Positions 48,675 to 58,386 are shown, counted from the first letter of the stretch. The stretch is 64,000 nt of DNA from Sphingobium wenxiniae (GCF_007830065.1 NZ_VLKK01000002.1:186001-250000); one strand, 5' to 3'. Notes: generated by a model from the sequence alone, not told the origin. Made by a program: numbers and translations.

Positions 48675-51473
48675 TCAATGCGCCGCGCCCCAGCTTGGTC
48701 CCGTGCCGATTTCGACGCCCAGCGGGACGGAGAGCTTCACCAACGGTTCGGCGGCGGTTTCCATGACGCGGCGAATGATGGGGCTGGCGCGCTCCACATC
48801 GGTTTCGGGGAGTTCGAAGACCAGTTCGTCGTGGACTTGCAGCAGCATCTTCACCTGATCCAGACCCTCGGCGGCGAGGGCGGGGCCGATGCGGGCCATG
48901 GCGCGCTTGATGATGTCGGCGCTGGTGCCCTGGATCGGGGCGTTGATCGCCGCCCTTTCCGCGCCTTGCCGTTCGTGCTGGATGGGCGCCCGGATGCGGG
49001 GGAACCATGTCTTCCGGCCGAAAAGGGTTTCGGTGTAGCCGCGTTCCCGCGCCTTCTCGATCGTCTCGTTGATATAGATGCTGATGCCGGGGAAGCGTTC
49101 ATAATAGCGGACGATCATGTCCTGCGCCTCGTCCGCCGTGATCTCCAGACGGGAAGCGAGGCCCCAGCGGGAAATGCCGTAGAGGATCGCGAAGTTGATC
49201 GTCTTGGCGCGGGCGCGGGTGTCGCGGTTGACCTCTCCGAACAATTGCTGCGCGGTGGCGGCGTGGATGTCCTCGCCGTTCGCGAAAGCCTGCTTGAGCG
49301 CGGGCACGTCCGCCATATGCGCGGCGAGGCGCAGTTCGATCTGGCTATAGTCCGCCGCGAGGATGAGATTGCCCGGTTCCGCGACGAAGGCATGACGGAT
49401 CTGGCGGCCGACTTCGGTGCGGATCGGGATGTTCTGGAGGTTGGGATCGGTCGAGGACAGGCGGCCGGTCTGCGCGCCCGACAGCGAATAGCTGGTGTGG
49501 ACGCGGATGGAATCCTTGTTGATCTGCGCCTGGAGCGCGTCGGTATAGGTGGATTTGAGCTTGGAAAGCTGCCGCCAGTCGAGCACCTTGCCCGCGATTT
49601 CCGCGCCCTGCGCCTTGAGCTGTTCGAGGATAGTGACGTCGGTGGAATAGGCGCCGGACTTGCCCTTGCGCCCGCCCTTGTAACCCAGCTTGTCGAACAG
49701 GATCGCGCCAAGCTGCTGCGTCGAGCCGATGGCGAAGGGCTGGCCCGCGAGCGCGTGGATTTCCGCCTCCAGCGCCGCGATCCCGGCGGTGAATTCGGCG
49801 GACAGGCGGGAGAGCGCCTCGCGGTCCACCTTGATGCCTTCATGCTCCATCTTCGCGATGACGGCGACGAGCGGGCGGTCGACCAGTTCGTAGATGCGGG
49901 TCGCGCCCTCGTTCGCGATGCGGGTCTTGAAGAGTTTCCAGAGGCGCAGGGTGACGTCCGCGTCCTCGGCGGAATATTCGGTTGCCTTGTCGAGCGGCAC
50001 TTCGGCGAAGCTGATCTGCTTCTTGCCCGTGCCGGCTACGTCCTTGAAGCTGATGCAGGTGTGACCCAGGTGGACCTTCGCCGCTTCGTCCATGCCATGC
50101 CCGGCGAGGCTCTGGCCCGCGTCGAGGTCGAAGCTCATGACGATGGTGTCGTCATAGGGCGCGATCTCTATGCCGTGGCGGCGCAGGACGGTGATGTCAT
50201 ATTTGAGGTTCTGGCCGACCTTGAGGACGCTGTCGTCCTCCAGCAGGGGCTTGAGCCTGGCGAGGACGAGGTCCCTGGGCAACTGCTCCGGCCGTTCGGC
50301 GAACATGTCCTGCCCCTGATGGCCGACGGGAATGTAGCAGGCGCGGCTGGGGCCGGTGGCGAGGCTGACGCCGACCAGCGCGCAGGACACGCAGTCGAGC
50401 ATGTCGGTTTCCGTGTCGACCGCGACCACGCCCTCCGCCCGCGCCGCCGCGATCCAGCGGTCGAGCGCGTCCTGCGTCACGACCGTTTCGTAGAGGCTGC
50501 GGTCGATGGGCGGGTCTTCCTCCGCCCTGGGGGCGGGGGGCAGCGTGTTTTCGCTGATGGCGGCTGCGGCCGCGGCGACCGCCACGGCGGCGGCCGGCGC
50601 GCCGAGGCGGGCGAGCAGGGACTTGAAGCCGTGGTGCGACAGAAACGCCTGCAAGGGTTCGGGCGGAATGCCCTTCAATGTCAGGTGGTCGAGCGGTTCG
50701 GGCAGGTCCATCCCGTCATGCAGCGTCACCAGCTTGCGCGACAGGCGGGCCATATCCGCATGGGCGATGAGGTTTTCCTGCATCTTCGACTTCTTCATCG
50801 ACGGCGCGGCGTCGAGCGCGGCTTCGAGCGAGCCATATTCGGTGATGAGCTTCGCCGCCGTCTTGGGACCGATGCCGGGGACGCCGGGCACATTGTCCAC
50901 GCTGTCGCCCATCAGCGCGAGGACATCGCCCAGTTGTTCGGGCCGGACGCCGAACTTCCCCATCACATAGTCCGCGCCGCGCCGCTCGTTCTTCATCGTG
51001 TCGTACATGTCGACGCCGGGCTGGATGAGCTGCATCAGGTCCTTGTCGGAACTGACGATGGTGACTTTCCAACCCTGGGCGACGGCCGCCTTCGTGTAGG
51101 TGGCGATGATGTCGTCCGCCTCGAACCCGTCCTCCTCGATGCAGGGGAGGGAGAAGGCGCGCGTCGCGTCGCGGATCATCGGGAACTGGGGGACCAGATC
51201 CTCCGGCGCGGGCGGGCGGTTGGCCTTGTACAGGTCGTACATGTCGTTGCGGAAGGTGTGGCTGCCCTTGTCGAGCACCACGGCCAGATGCGTGGGGCCG
51301 TCCGCATTGCCCAGCTCCGTCGCCAGCTTCCAGAGCATGGTGGTGTAGCCATAGACCGCGCCGACCGGCTGGCCGTGCTGGTTGGTGAGCGGCGGAAGCT
51401 GGTGATAGGCGCGGAAGATATAGCCGCTGCCGTCGACCAGATAGAGATGATTGGCGCTTTGATTCTGGGACAT
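48675..51473 (-). CDS. polA: DNA polymerase I
   Basis: A 932-residue polymerase with all three domains: 5'-3' flap nuclease (about 1-290, VDGSGYIFRAYH and FEADDIIATY), 3'-5' exonuclease (about 330-530, VAVDTETDMLDC) and polymerase (about 540-932, ADYSQIELRL, RAKTINFAILYG and LQVHDELVFE). It removes Okazaki primers and fills repair gaps. Length and motifs are standard. Confidence 0.97.
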   Translation of the reverse strand: MSQNQSANHLYLVDGSGYIFRAYHQLPPLTNQHGQPVGAVYGYTTMLWKLATELGNADGPTHLAVVLDKGSHTFRNDMYDLYKANRPPAPEDLVPQFPMIRDATRAFSLPCIEEDGFEADDIIATYTKAAVAQGWKVTIVSSDKDLMQLIQPGVDMYDTMKNERRGADYVMGKFGVRPEQLGDVLALMGDSVDNVPGVPGIGPKTAAKLITEYGSLEAALDAAPSMKKSKMQENLIAHADMARLSRKLVTLHDGMDLPEPLDHLTLKGIPPEPLQAFLSHHGFKSLLARLGAPAAAVAVAAAAAAISENTLPPAPRAEEDPPIDRSLYETVVTQDALDRWIAAARAEGVVAVDTETDMLDCVSCALVGVSLATGPSRACYIPVGHQGQDMFAERPEQLPRDLVLARLKPLLEDDSVLKVGQNLKYDITVLRRHGIEIAPYDDTIVMSFDLDAGQSLAGHGMDEAAKVHLGHTCISFKDVAGTGKKQISFAEVPLDKATEYSAEDADVTLRLWKLFKTRIANEGATRIYELVDRPLVAVIAKMEHEGIKVDREALSRLSAEFTAGIAALEAEIHALAGQPFAIGSTQQLGAILFDKLGYKGGRKGKSGAYSTDVTILEQLKAQGAEIAGKVLDWRQLSKLKSTYTDALQAQINKDSIRVHTSYSLSGAQTGRLSSTDPNLQNIPIRTEVGRQIRHAFVAEPGNLILAADYSQIELRLAAHMADVPALKQAFANGEDIHAATAQQLFGEVNRDTRARAKTINFAILYGISRWGLASRLEITADEAQDMIVRYYERFPGISIYINETIEKARERGYTETLFGRKTWFPRIRAPIQHERQGAERAAINAPIQGTSADIIKRAMARIGPALAAEGLDQVKMLLQVHDELVFELPETDVERASPIIRRVMETAAEPLVKLSVPLGVEIGTGPSWGAAH

Positions 51474-51587
51474 GGAGCGGAGATAGCGGGTTATGCCTCC
51501 GCCCTCCAGTGCCGGGCGGCGGGAACCGGAAGAAGCGCCGTTTATTTCTGTTTTGTTTCCTATATGGCTGCCGGAAGAGGGGGATAT

Positions 51588-52406
51588 ATGAGGGGCTTAG
51601 GCGGATTGTGTCTGGCATCGGTGGTCCTGCTGGCGGCGCTTGCGATCGGAAGCGGCGCGCGGGCGCAGGAGGAGCGGGAATTCTGCGCCGACCGGCCGGG
51701 CATCGGGACGCCCGCCTGCACCATGGCGCCGGGCCGGGTGCAGGTGGAACTGGGGCTGGGCGACTGGACGCGGGAAAAGGACGCGGCAGCCCGGACCGAC
51801 AGCGTGGAACTGGGCGAGGCGCTGGTGCGCGTGGGCGTGACCGGCAGCATGGAGGCGCAGATCGGCTGGACGGCGTTCGGCCATGTGCGGGAGAAGGATC
51901 GCATCACGGGCGCCGTGACGAAGGACAGCGGCGTCGGGGACGTGACGCTGGCGATCCGGCAGAATCTGCGCAATCCGGATGGATCGGGCTTTTCGGTGGC
52001 GGTCATGCCCTATGTGACGCTGCCCGGCGGAGGAACGGCCATCGGCGCGGGCGATTGGGGCGCGGGGCTGCTGCTGCCCATGTCCTTCGATCTGGGGAGC
52101 GGCCTGTCTCTCGAAGTCATGGGAGAGATGGATGCCGCGGTCGACGAGGATCGGGACGGGCGGCATCCGGCCTATGGCGGCGTGCTGGGGCTGGGCTTCG
52201 ATGTTGGCGAAGCGGTGTCGGCGATGGTCGAGGCGTCGGTGCTGCGGGACGAGGACCCGGCGGGCCATGCGACGGAGGCGCTGGCGGGCCTGTCGCTGAC
52301 GTGGCAGCCGTCCGACGCCATGCAGATCGACATCGGCCTTAATGCCGGGCTGAACCGGGACAGCCCCGACAGCGAGGTCTATCTGGGGATCTCGCGGCGG
52401 TTCTGA
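51588..52406 (+). CDS. secreted beta-barrel-like protein, phenol MetA-type
   Basis: A 272-residue exported protein. The signal peptide spans about 1-25 (LASVVLLAALAIGSGARAQ). The rest has alternating beta strands and ends in Phe (YLGISRRF), as outer-membrane barrels do. CTMAPGRVQVELGLGDWTR resembles the MetA-pathway phenol degradation / transporter family. The frame is open for a long way upstream, so the start rests on GAGGGGG before the ATG and the signal peptide. Confidence 0.75.
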   Translation: MRGLGGLCLASVVLLAALAIGSGARAQEEREFCADRPGIGTPACTMAPGRVQVELGLGDWTREKDAAARTDSVELGEALVRVGVTGSMEAQIGWTAFGHVREKDRITGAVTKDSGVGDVTLAIRQNLRNPDGSGFSVAVMPYVTLPGGGTAIGAGDWGAGLLLPMSFDLGSGLSLEVMGEMDAAVDEDRDGRHPAYGGVLGLGFDVGEAVSAMVEASVLRDEDPAGHATEALAGLSLTWQPSDAMQIDIGLNAGLNRDSPDSEVYLGISRRF

Positions 52407-52415
52407 CGGCGGATA

Positions 52416-53564
52416 TCATCGCTTCTGGTGGTTCGCAGCGACTGCCTTCGCCACGGCCTGCATCAATTGCCAGCGGACCGGGATCGGCTCGGTCGTGCTG
52501 CCGATCATCACCGCCACGGCATAGCTGGTGCCGTCCGGCGCGGTCATGATGCCGATATCGTTGAAGCCGGTCGAGCGCGGCGCCAGATCCTGTCCCGTCC
52601 CGGTCTTGTGCAGATAATGCCAGCCCGGCGGAACGCCGCCCTTGATCCGTTGCGGGCCTGTCTTCGCCTCGCCCATGATGGAAAGGAGCGTGGCGGTGGA
52701 GGAAGCGGAGAGCATGTCCCCTTCCTTGAGCTTCGCCAGCGCCTGCACGATGGAGGCGGGGGCCGCGCCGTCCGGCGGATTGGCGAGATAATTGTCGAGC
52801 GCCTTCTTGCGGACCGCCATGGGCAGCTTCGCGCGGGCGGCATAGAAATTGCGGCCGATCGAATAATCCTGCCGCCAATCGAGGCCCGCCGTCGCCGATT
52901 GCAGCAGCCGTTCGCCGGGACCGAAGCGGATATTGCCGATGAAGCGCCGGGCCAGGAAACCGCGCACCGCGTCAGGCCCGCCGACCGCGCGGAGCAGCGC
53001 GTCGTTGCAGGTGTTGTCGCTCTGCGTCATCGCGCGGTTCATGAGGTTGCCGTAGGTCGTCGTCCAGCCGGTGGCGCCCACCATGGCGGCGCTCGGCTGG
53101 TGGAAGAGGGTGAGGTCCTGCCGGGTGATCGTGGCCGTGTCGGTCAGGCGCAGCTTGCCCCGGTCCACCGCGTCGAGAAAGGCCATGGACACCCAGAGCT
53201 TCGACACGCTCTGCTGCGGGAAAAGCTGGTTGCCGTTATGAGCGACGGTCCAGCCCGCGCCAACGCGGCGGACGGCGATGCCGACATGGCCGTTGAAGCT
53301 CTGCCCCAGATCGCGGATCACGCTGACGAGGGCGGGCGGCGGCGCTTCGCGCTGGTCGACGTCCTGATAGGGGCGCGGCGGATTGGCGACCGGACGGATC
53401 GGGAAAGTCGCTGTCGTGGGCTGGGGCCTGGTGGCGCGGGCCTGGGCGGGGGGCGGCTGGGGCGCGCTCACGCAAGCGGACAGCGCCGCGATCAACAGAA
53501 CCAGCTTTGCGGAAATGATGCCGCCTTCAGGCCGCCTGCCTGGCCTTTTATCCTTCAAATTCAT
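52416..53564 (-). CDS. class A beta-lactamase-like serine hydrolase, lipoprotein
   Basis: A 382-residue protein with a lipobox-like LSAC (about 31) after a hydrophobic segment, then a Pro-rich linker. The penicillin-binding fold has SVSK (SxxK), SDN (in TQSDNTCND) and KTG (in LHKTGTG). The ExxLN omega-loop motif with the deacylating Glu of true class A lactamases is not evident, so it could be a cell-wall peptidase-like hydrolase rather than a resistance enzyme. Its 3' end faces the barrel gene. Confidence 0.82.
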   Translation of the reverse strand: MNLKDKRPGRRPEGGIISAKLVLLIAALSACVSAPQPPPAQARATRPQPTTATFPIRPVANPPRPYQDVDQREAPPPALVSVIRDLGQSFNGHVGIAVRRVGAGWTVAHNGNQLFPQQSVSKLWVSMAFLDAVDRGKLRLTDTATITRQDLTLFHQPSAAMVGATGWTTTYGNLMNRAMTQSDNTCNDALLRAVGGPDAVRGFLARRFIGNIRFGPGERLLQSATAGLDWRQDYSIGRNFYAARAKLPMAVRKKALDNYLANPPDGAAPASIVQALAKLKEGDMLSASSTATLLSIMGEAKTGPQRIKGGVPPGWHYLHKTGTGQDLAPRSTGFNDIGIMTAPDGTSYAVAVMIGSTTEPIPVRWQLMQAVAKAVAANHQKR

Positions 53565-53734
53565 GAACGTCCCCGCAATCCAGGGCATTATCTAGGCACC
53601 CTCCATCCCATCGGCCGCAAGAATCATGCGACGAATGATTCCACAATTGCGATGTAAGGAGCCTGAACGGGGAACCCTTTGCCGCGCGCCGCTGCTCAGT
53701 TGCGGTTCAGGCCGGGGCCGCGATACATGGGAAC

Positions 53735-54571
53735 ATGATCGACAGACGGACATTGTTGCTGGGCGGGGGCGCGCTGCTGGCCGGTTTGGGCGCGGGCGGC
53801 GGCGCGGCGGCGGCGGTGGCTTTCGCTTCGCGGCGGATCGCCGTCACCGTTCGCGGCAGCGGACGGGACGTGCTGCTGATCCCCGGCCTTGCGAGCGGAC
53901 CCGGCATCTGGAACGGCGTGGTGAGCGGTGTGGCGGGCTATCGCTGGCACCTCATCCATGTGCGCGGCTTTGCGGGGCTGGCGGCGGAGGACAATGCGAG
54001 CGGCGCGGTGGTGCAGCCGGTGGCGGACGAGATCGCGCGCTATGTCCGCGCGCAGGGGCTGGAGCGGCCAGCGCTGGTGGGGCACAGCATGGGCGGCACG
54101 CTGGCGATGATGCTGGCGCTCAAAGGCATCGGCGGCCGGGTGATGGTGGTGGACATGCTGCCCGCGGGCGCGGCGATGGTCGGCGGCACGGCGGGGGGCA
54201 TGGGCTATCTGGCCGATCAGCTTGGGCAATATTTCACCGGGACGAAGGCCGGGCGGGCCTATCTGGCGCAGATCGTGGCGCAGGCGCCGGGCGCGAAGGG
54301 GAGCGATCCGGGCGTGATCGCGGGCGCCCTGCGCGATCTGGCCAATGTCGACCTTGGCCCGCAACTGGCCCGCCTGCCGGGGCCGCTGGAAGTGATCTAT
54401 GCGGTGGGGAGCGACGCGGCGCAGGCCAAGGAGATCGGCGCGCGATTCCGCGCCGCCTATGCGCCGAGCAAGGACGCGCGGCTGGTGCCCATGGGGCCGA
54501 GCGGCCATGTGGTGATGGCGGACCAGCCCGCGCGCTTCCAGGCGACGCTTCGGGCCTTTCTGATGCGGTGA
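53735..54571 (+). CDS. alpha/beta hydrolase, Tat-type signal
   Basis: A 278-residue hydrolase. The N-terminus DRRTLLLGGGALLAGLGAGGG looks like a twin-arginine signal. The nucleophile is in GHSMGG (about 114-119), the oxyanion strand is LLIPGLASGPGIW, and the His lies in GPSGHVVMADQP near the end. Substrate unknown; exported esterases of this sort are common in sphingomonads. Confidence 0.85.
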   Translation: MIDRRTLLLGGGALLAGLGAGGGAAAAVAFASRRIAVTVRGSGRDVLLIPGLASGPGIWNGVVSGVAGYRWHLIHVRGFAGLAAEDNASGAVVQPVADEIARYVRAQGLERPALVGHSMGGTLAMMLALKGIGGRVMVVDMLPAGAAMVGGTAGGMGYLADQLGQYFTGTKAGRAYLAQIVAQAPGAKGSDPGVIAGALRDLANVDLGPQLARLPGPLEVIYAVGSDAAQAKEIGARFRAAYAPSKDARLVPMGPSGHVVMADQPARFQATLRAFLMR

Positions 54572-54588
54572 GGGCAGGTTTCGGCCAT

Positions 54589-54656
54589 CCCGGCGAAGCC
54601 GGGATCTCACTTAGGCGGGGGCGCCTAAGAAAAGAGATGCCAGCTTTCGCTGGCAT
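54589..54656. repeat. three consecutive hairpins, intergenic palindromic repeat
   Basis: CCCGGC/GCCGGG (54589-54603), CTTAGGCG/CGCCTAAG (54610-54629) and ATGCCAGC/GCTGGCAT (54637-54656) follow each other in the gap between convergent genes. The unit resembles dispersed palindromic repeats of sphingomonads and may end transcription from both sides. Confidence 0.7.
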
Positions 54657-54707
54657 GACGGAAATGGCCAATAACAGATATCGCGCGGTCCACCATAACC
54701 GTTCGCG

Positions 54708-56312
54708 TCACGGCGCCAGCACGGTGTCGACCGCCTGCGGCAGCATGTCGGGATAGTCGAGCGTATAGTGCAGCCCCCGGCTTTCCTTGCGGTGGAGCGC
54801 GGAGCGGACGACGAGGCGGGCGACTTCCAGCAGGTTGCGAAGCTCGATCAGGTCCGGCGTCACGCGGAAATTGCCGTAATAGTCGTCCACCTCCTGCGCC
54901 AGCAGGGCGACGCGGTGCTGGGCGCGTTCCAGCCGTTTCGTGGTGCGGACGATGCCGACATAGTCCCACATGAAGCGGCGGATTTCCTTCCAGTTGTGCT
55001 GGACGATGACTTCCTCGTCGCTGTTGGTGACGCGGCTTTCGTCCCATGGGCGGATCGGCGGCGGGGCGGGGAGTTCGTCCCAATGGGCGCGGATGTGCTT
55101 GGCCGCCGCCTCGCCGAAGACGAAACATTCCAGCAGGGAGTTTGAGGCGAGGCGGTTCGCGCCGTGCAGGCCGCTTTCGGTGACTTCGCCCGCCGCATAG
55201 AGACCGGGCAGGTCGGTGCGCCCGTCAAGGTCGATGACCACGCCGCCGCAGGTGTAATGCTGGGCAGGGACGACGGGGATCGGCTCCTTCGTGATGTCGA
55301 TGTCGAGGTCCAGCAGGCGCGCATGGATGGTCGGGAAGTGGTGCTTCACGAATTCCGGCGGCTTGTGGCTGATGTCGAGATGGACATAGTCGAGGCCGAG
55401 GCGCTTGATCTCATGGTCGATGGCCCGCGCCACGATGTCGCGGGGGGCGAGTTCGGCGCGGGGGTCGAAGCGGGGCATGAAGCGCTCGCCGCCGCCGGGG
55501 ACGCCGGGGGGGAGCTTCAAATGCCCGCCCTCGCCGCGCACGGCTTCGGTGATGAGGAAATTCTTGACCTCCAGATTGTAGAGGCAGGTCGGGTGGAACT
55601 GGTTCATCTCCATGTTGGAGACGCGGCAGCCCGCGCGCCACGCCATGGCGATGCCGTCCCCGGTCGCGCCGCGCGGGGCGGTGGAGAAGAGATAGGTGCG
55701 CCCCGCGCCGCCGGTGGCGAGGATCGTCGCCTTGCCCAGCAGGGCGTCGACATGGCCGGTCTTCTTGTTGAGGGCGTAGACGCCCCAGACATGGCCGTCG
55801 CCCGAATATTTCTCGCCATGGCGCGAGGTGATGAGGTCGATGGCGATCAGGTCCTCGACCAGAGTGATGTTGGGATTGGCGCGGGCGGCCTTGAGCAGCG
55901 CGGCCTGCACCGCATGGCCGGTGGCGTCGTCGACATGGACGATGCGGCGGTGGCTGTGGCCGCCCTCGCGCGTCAGGTGCCAGCGTTCGCCGAAATCCTC
56001 GCCGGCGTTGAAGGGGACGCCGAGCGCGGCGAGACGCTCGATGGCGGCGGGGGCTTCGGAGACGACGAACTCCACCGTCCCGCGATTGTTGAGGCCCGCG
56101 CCCGCGATCATCGTATCCTCGACATGGGCGTCGAAACTGTCGCCCGCGTCGAGCACCGCCGCGATGCCGCCCTGCGCCCAGTTGGTCGAGCCGCCGTCGA
56201 GCGCGCCCTTCGCCAGCACCACGACCTTGCGGTCCTGCGCAAGATCGATCGCGGCGGTCAGGCCCGCCGCGCCGGAGCCGATGATGACGACGTCATGGGT
56301 GGTTATGGGCAT
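54708..56312 (-). CDS. nadB: L-aspartate oxidase
   Basis: A 534-residue FAD enzyme that oxidises L-aspartate to iminoaspartate, the first step of de novo NAD synthesis. The dinucleotide motif is IGSGAAGLTAA (about 11-21). The succinate dehydrogenase-like core has GSTNWAQGGIAAV and HPTCLY, with HYTCGGVVIDLDGRTDLPGLYAAGE near 345-370. nadA and nadC are not adjacent in the window. Confidence 0.95.
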   Translation of the reverse strand: MPITTHDVVIIGSGAAGLTAAIDLAQDRKVVVLAKGALDGGSTNWAQGGIAAVLDAGDSFDAHVEDTMIAGAGLNNRGTVEFVVSEAPAAIERLAALGVPFNAGEDFGERWHLTREGGHSHRRIVHVDDATGHAVQAALLKAARANPNITLVEDLIAIDLITSRHGEKYSGDGHVWGVYALNKKTGHVDALLGKATILATGGAGRTYLFSTAPRGATGDGIAMAWRAGCRVSNMEMNQFHPTCLYNLEVKNFLITEAVRGEGGHLKLPPGVPGGGERFMPRFDPRAELAPRDIVARAIDHEIKRLGLDYVHLDISHKPPEFVKHHFPTIHARLLDLDIDITKEPIPVVPAQHYTCGGVVIDLDGRTDLPGLYAAGEVTESGLHGANRLASNSLLECFVFGEAAAKHIRAHWDELPAPPPIRPWDESRVTNSDEEVIVQHNWKEIRRFMWDYVGIVRTTKRLERAQHRVALLAQEVDDYYGNFRVTPDLIELRNLLEVARLVVRSALHRKESRGLHYTLDYPDMLPQAVDTVLAP

Positions 56313-56370
56313 CTTCTCGGTTCTTTTCTATCGGTCGTTCGTGCCGGGCAGGATCGGCGCGCCGAAGTCC

Positions 56371-56436
56371 CGTATCGAAGCGGCTATCCTTCGATACGCC
56401 GCTTCGACAAGCTCAGTGGCTACTCAGGATGAACGG
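56371..56436. repeat. sphingomonad-type intergenic repeat with hairpin
   Basis: CGTATCGAAG (56371-56380) and CTTCGATACG (56389-56398) form a perfect 10-bp hairpin. The following GCTTCGACAAGCTCAG and TACTCAGGATGAACGG are a sequence I associate with dispersed sphingomonad intergenic repeats. It lies between nadB and the ABC transporter gene. Confidence 0.65.
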
Positions 56437-56460
56437 GAATGAAAACCCCTCCAGGCGGAA

Positions 56461-57390
56461 TTACGCCGCCGCCGTCAGGTGGAGGAACACATCTTCCAGA
56501 TCCGGGTCGCGCGTCACTACATCGACGATGGAAAGGCCGCTCGCCTGGACGGCGGAGAGCACCTGTCCCGCATTGGCGCGGTTCTTCATATAGGTGATGG
56601 TGAGCGTGCGCGGGTCCGACAGTTCGACCTTTTCGAAACAGGCGGCGTCGGGGGCGGCGTCCAGATCGCGGTCCACCGTCACCTGCACCACCTTTTCCTG
56701 CGCCATGGCGATGAGTTCGCGGGTCGGCTTGTCGGTGATGAGGCGGCCGTGGTTGATAATGCCGATGCGGTCGCACAGCTCCTCGGCTTCCTCCAGATAG
56801 TGGGTGGTGAGCACGATGGTCACGCCCTGCGCGTTCAATTCGCGGACATAGGCCCAAAGCTGCTGGCGAAGCTGGACGTCGACGCCCGCGGTCGGTTCGT
56901 CGAGGACGAGGATGGGCGGGGAATGCACCATCGCCTTGGCGACCAGCAGGCGGCGCTTCATGCCGCCCGACAGGGTGCGGGCATAGGCGTTCGCCTTGTC
57001 CTCCAGATGAACGGCGCGCAGCAGTTCCATGGAGCGGCGGCGGTCCCTGGGCACGCCATAATAGCCGGCCTGATTTTCCAGCGTCTCAAAGGGCGTGAAG
57101 AAGGGATCGAAGACGATTTCCTGGGGCACGATGCCGATGCTGTTCTTGGCGTTGCGGGGATTCTGGTCGATGTCGAAGCCCCAGATGCGTGCGGTGCCGC
57201 TGGTCTTGTTGACCAGCCCCGCGAGGATGTTGATCGTGGTCGACTTGCCCGCGCCGTTCGGCCCCAGCAGGCCGTAGATTTGTCCGCGCGGGATGGCGAG
57301 GGAGATATTGTCGAGTGCGCGCTTGCCGCCCGCATAGACCTTGGTGAGGTTGGTGATCTCGATGGCGGGCTGGGAGGAAAGGTCGGTCAT
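56461..57390 (-). CDS. ABC transporter ATP-binding protein
   Basis: A 309-residue ABC ATPase: Walker A GPNGAGKST (about 43-51), signature LSGGMKRR (about 142-149), Walker B ILVLDEPTAGVD (about 162-173). The C-terminal extension is typical of ABC-2 exporters of the CcmA/NodI type. No permease gene is adjacent in the window; nadB and purN flank it, so its partner is elsewhere. Confidence 0.9.
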   Translation of the reverse strand: MTDLSSQPAIEITNLTKVYAGGKRALDNISLAIPRGQIYGLLGPNGAGKSTTINILAGLVNKTSGTARIWGFDIDQNPRNAKNSIGIVPQEIVFDPFFTPFETLENQAGYYGVPRDRRRSMELLRAVHLEDKANAYARTLSGGMKRRLLVAKAMVHSPPILVLDEPTAGVDVQLRQQLWAYVRELNAQGVTIVLTTHYLEEAEELCDRIGIINHGRLITDKPTRELIAMAQEKVVQVTVDRDLDAAPDAACFEKVELSDPRTLTITYMKNRANAGQVLSAVQASGLSIVDVVTRDPDLEDVFLHLTAAA

Positions 57391-57432
57391 GGCGCTCCAT
57401 ATGGGGGATCGGGCGGCGCGGCGCAAAGGGGT

Positions 57433-58386
57433 TCAGAACTGGTCGGCGGCGTCCAGCAGGGCGGTGAGCTTCTTCGGGGCGACGGTGCGCCAGCTTCGCT
57501 GGAGGCGGTTCTCCACCAGATCCCAGTCCACCTCGCCAAGGTCGAGGCGGATGCCGACCCAGCCCGCCGGGCCGAGATAGGCGGGGCGGTAATAGAGATC
57601 GGGATCGCTGTCGATCAGCATCGCCTGTTCTTCTGGCGCGCTGGTCTTGACCAGCAAGGCGACGTTGCCGTCGCCATGATGATCCTGCGTGAAATAGGCG
57701 AATTTCTTGCCCTTCTCGATGCCGAAGCTGGACATTCCGTGGGACATGCCTTCGTCCGACCGGGGAAGGGCGAGGGCGCGCCGGCGGACCTGATCGAGCA
57801 GCCAGTCGGGGGAGCGTTCGCGCGTCACGAAGTCGGCGAGGACGCGGGGGTAAAGCTGATGCTCCGCGAAAAGGGTGCGGGCGGCGAGGCTCTCCGCCGT
57901 GTCGCCGGGGAGGATCGCGACCTGCGTTTGGCCCAGGACCGGGCCGTCGTCGAGGTCGGCGGTGACGATGTGGATGGAGCAGCCGCCATGGCGGTCGCCC
58001 GCGTCGATGGCGCGCTGGTGGGTGTCGAGGCCCTTATATTGGGGGAGCAGGCTGGGGTGGACATTGAGCATCCGGCCTTCCCAGCCCGCGACGAACTCCG
58101 GGGAGAGCAGGCGCATATAGCCCGCGAGCGCGACATATTCCGCCCCGGCCTTGCGGAGTTCGCCGTCGATGAGGGCGTCGAAGTCGGCGCGGTTCAAGCC
58201 CTTGTGGCTGTGGGCGAAGATGGGGACGCCCTCCGCCGCCGCGAGGGCGAGGCCGGGCGCTTGCGGGTTGTTGGAGGCGACCAGCACGACCTCATAGGGG
58301 CAGGCCGGATGCTTGGCCGCATAGAGCAGCGCCGCCATGTTCGAGCCGTGCCCGGAAATGAGGACTGCGACTTTGGCCTTGTGCAT
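57433..58386 (-). CDS. purN: PurN fused to a MmcQ/YjbR-like domain
   Basis: A 317-residue protein in two parts. Residues about 1-195 are glycinamide ribonucleotide formyltransferase: ISGHGSNMAAL, MLNVHPSLLPQYKG with the catalytic Asn/His, and LDDGPVLGQ with the catalytic Asp. Residues about 197-317 match MmcQ/YjbR (DQVRRRALALPRSDEGMSHGMSSFGIEKGKKFAYF...). Standalone PurN is about 200 residues. No stop separates the parts. The start at 58386 follows GAGAGGAG. It lies just downstream of purM, which catalyses a later step of the same pathway. Confidence 0.9.
   Translation of the reverse strand: MHKAKVAVLISGHGSNMAALLYAAKHPACPYEVVLVASNNPQAPGLALAAAEGVPIFAHSHKGLNRADFDALIDGELRKAGAEYVALAGYMRLLSPEFVAGWEGRMLNVHPSLLPQYKGLDTHQRAIDAGDRHGGCSIHIVTADLDDGPVLGQTQVAILPGDTAESLAARTLFAEHQLYPRVLADFVTRERSPDWLLDQVRRRALALPRSDEGMSHGMSSFGIEKGKKFAYFTQDHHGDGNVALLVKTSAPEEQAMLIDSDPDLYYRPAYLGPAGWVGIRLDLGEVDWDLVENRLQRSWRTVAPKKLTALLDAADQF

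Noticed and set aside
48396-51587. A very long plus-strand open frame across polA
   Set aside because: It is an opposite-strand shadow created by high-GC codon use in polA; only the part from 51588 has a ribosome site and signal peptide.
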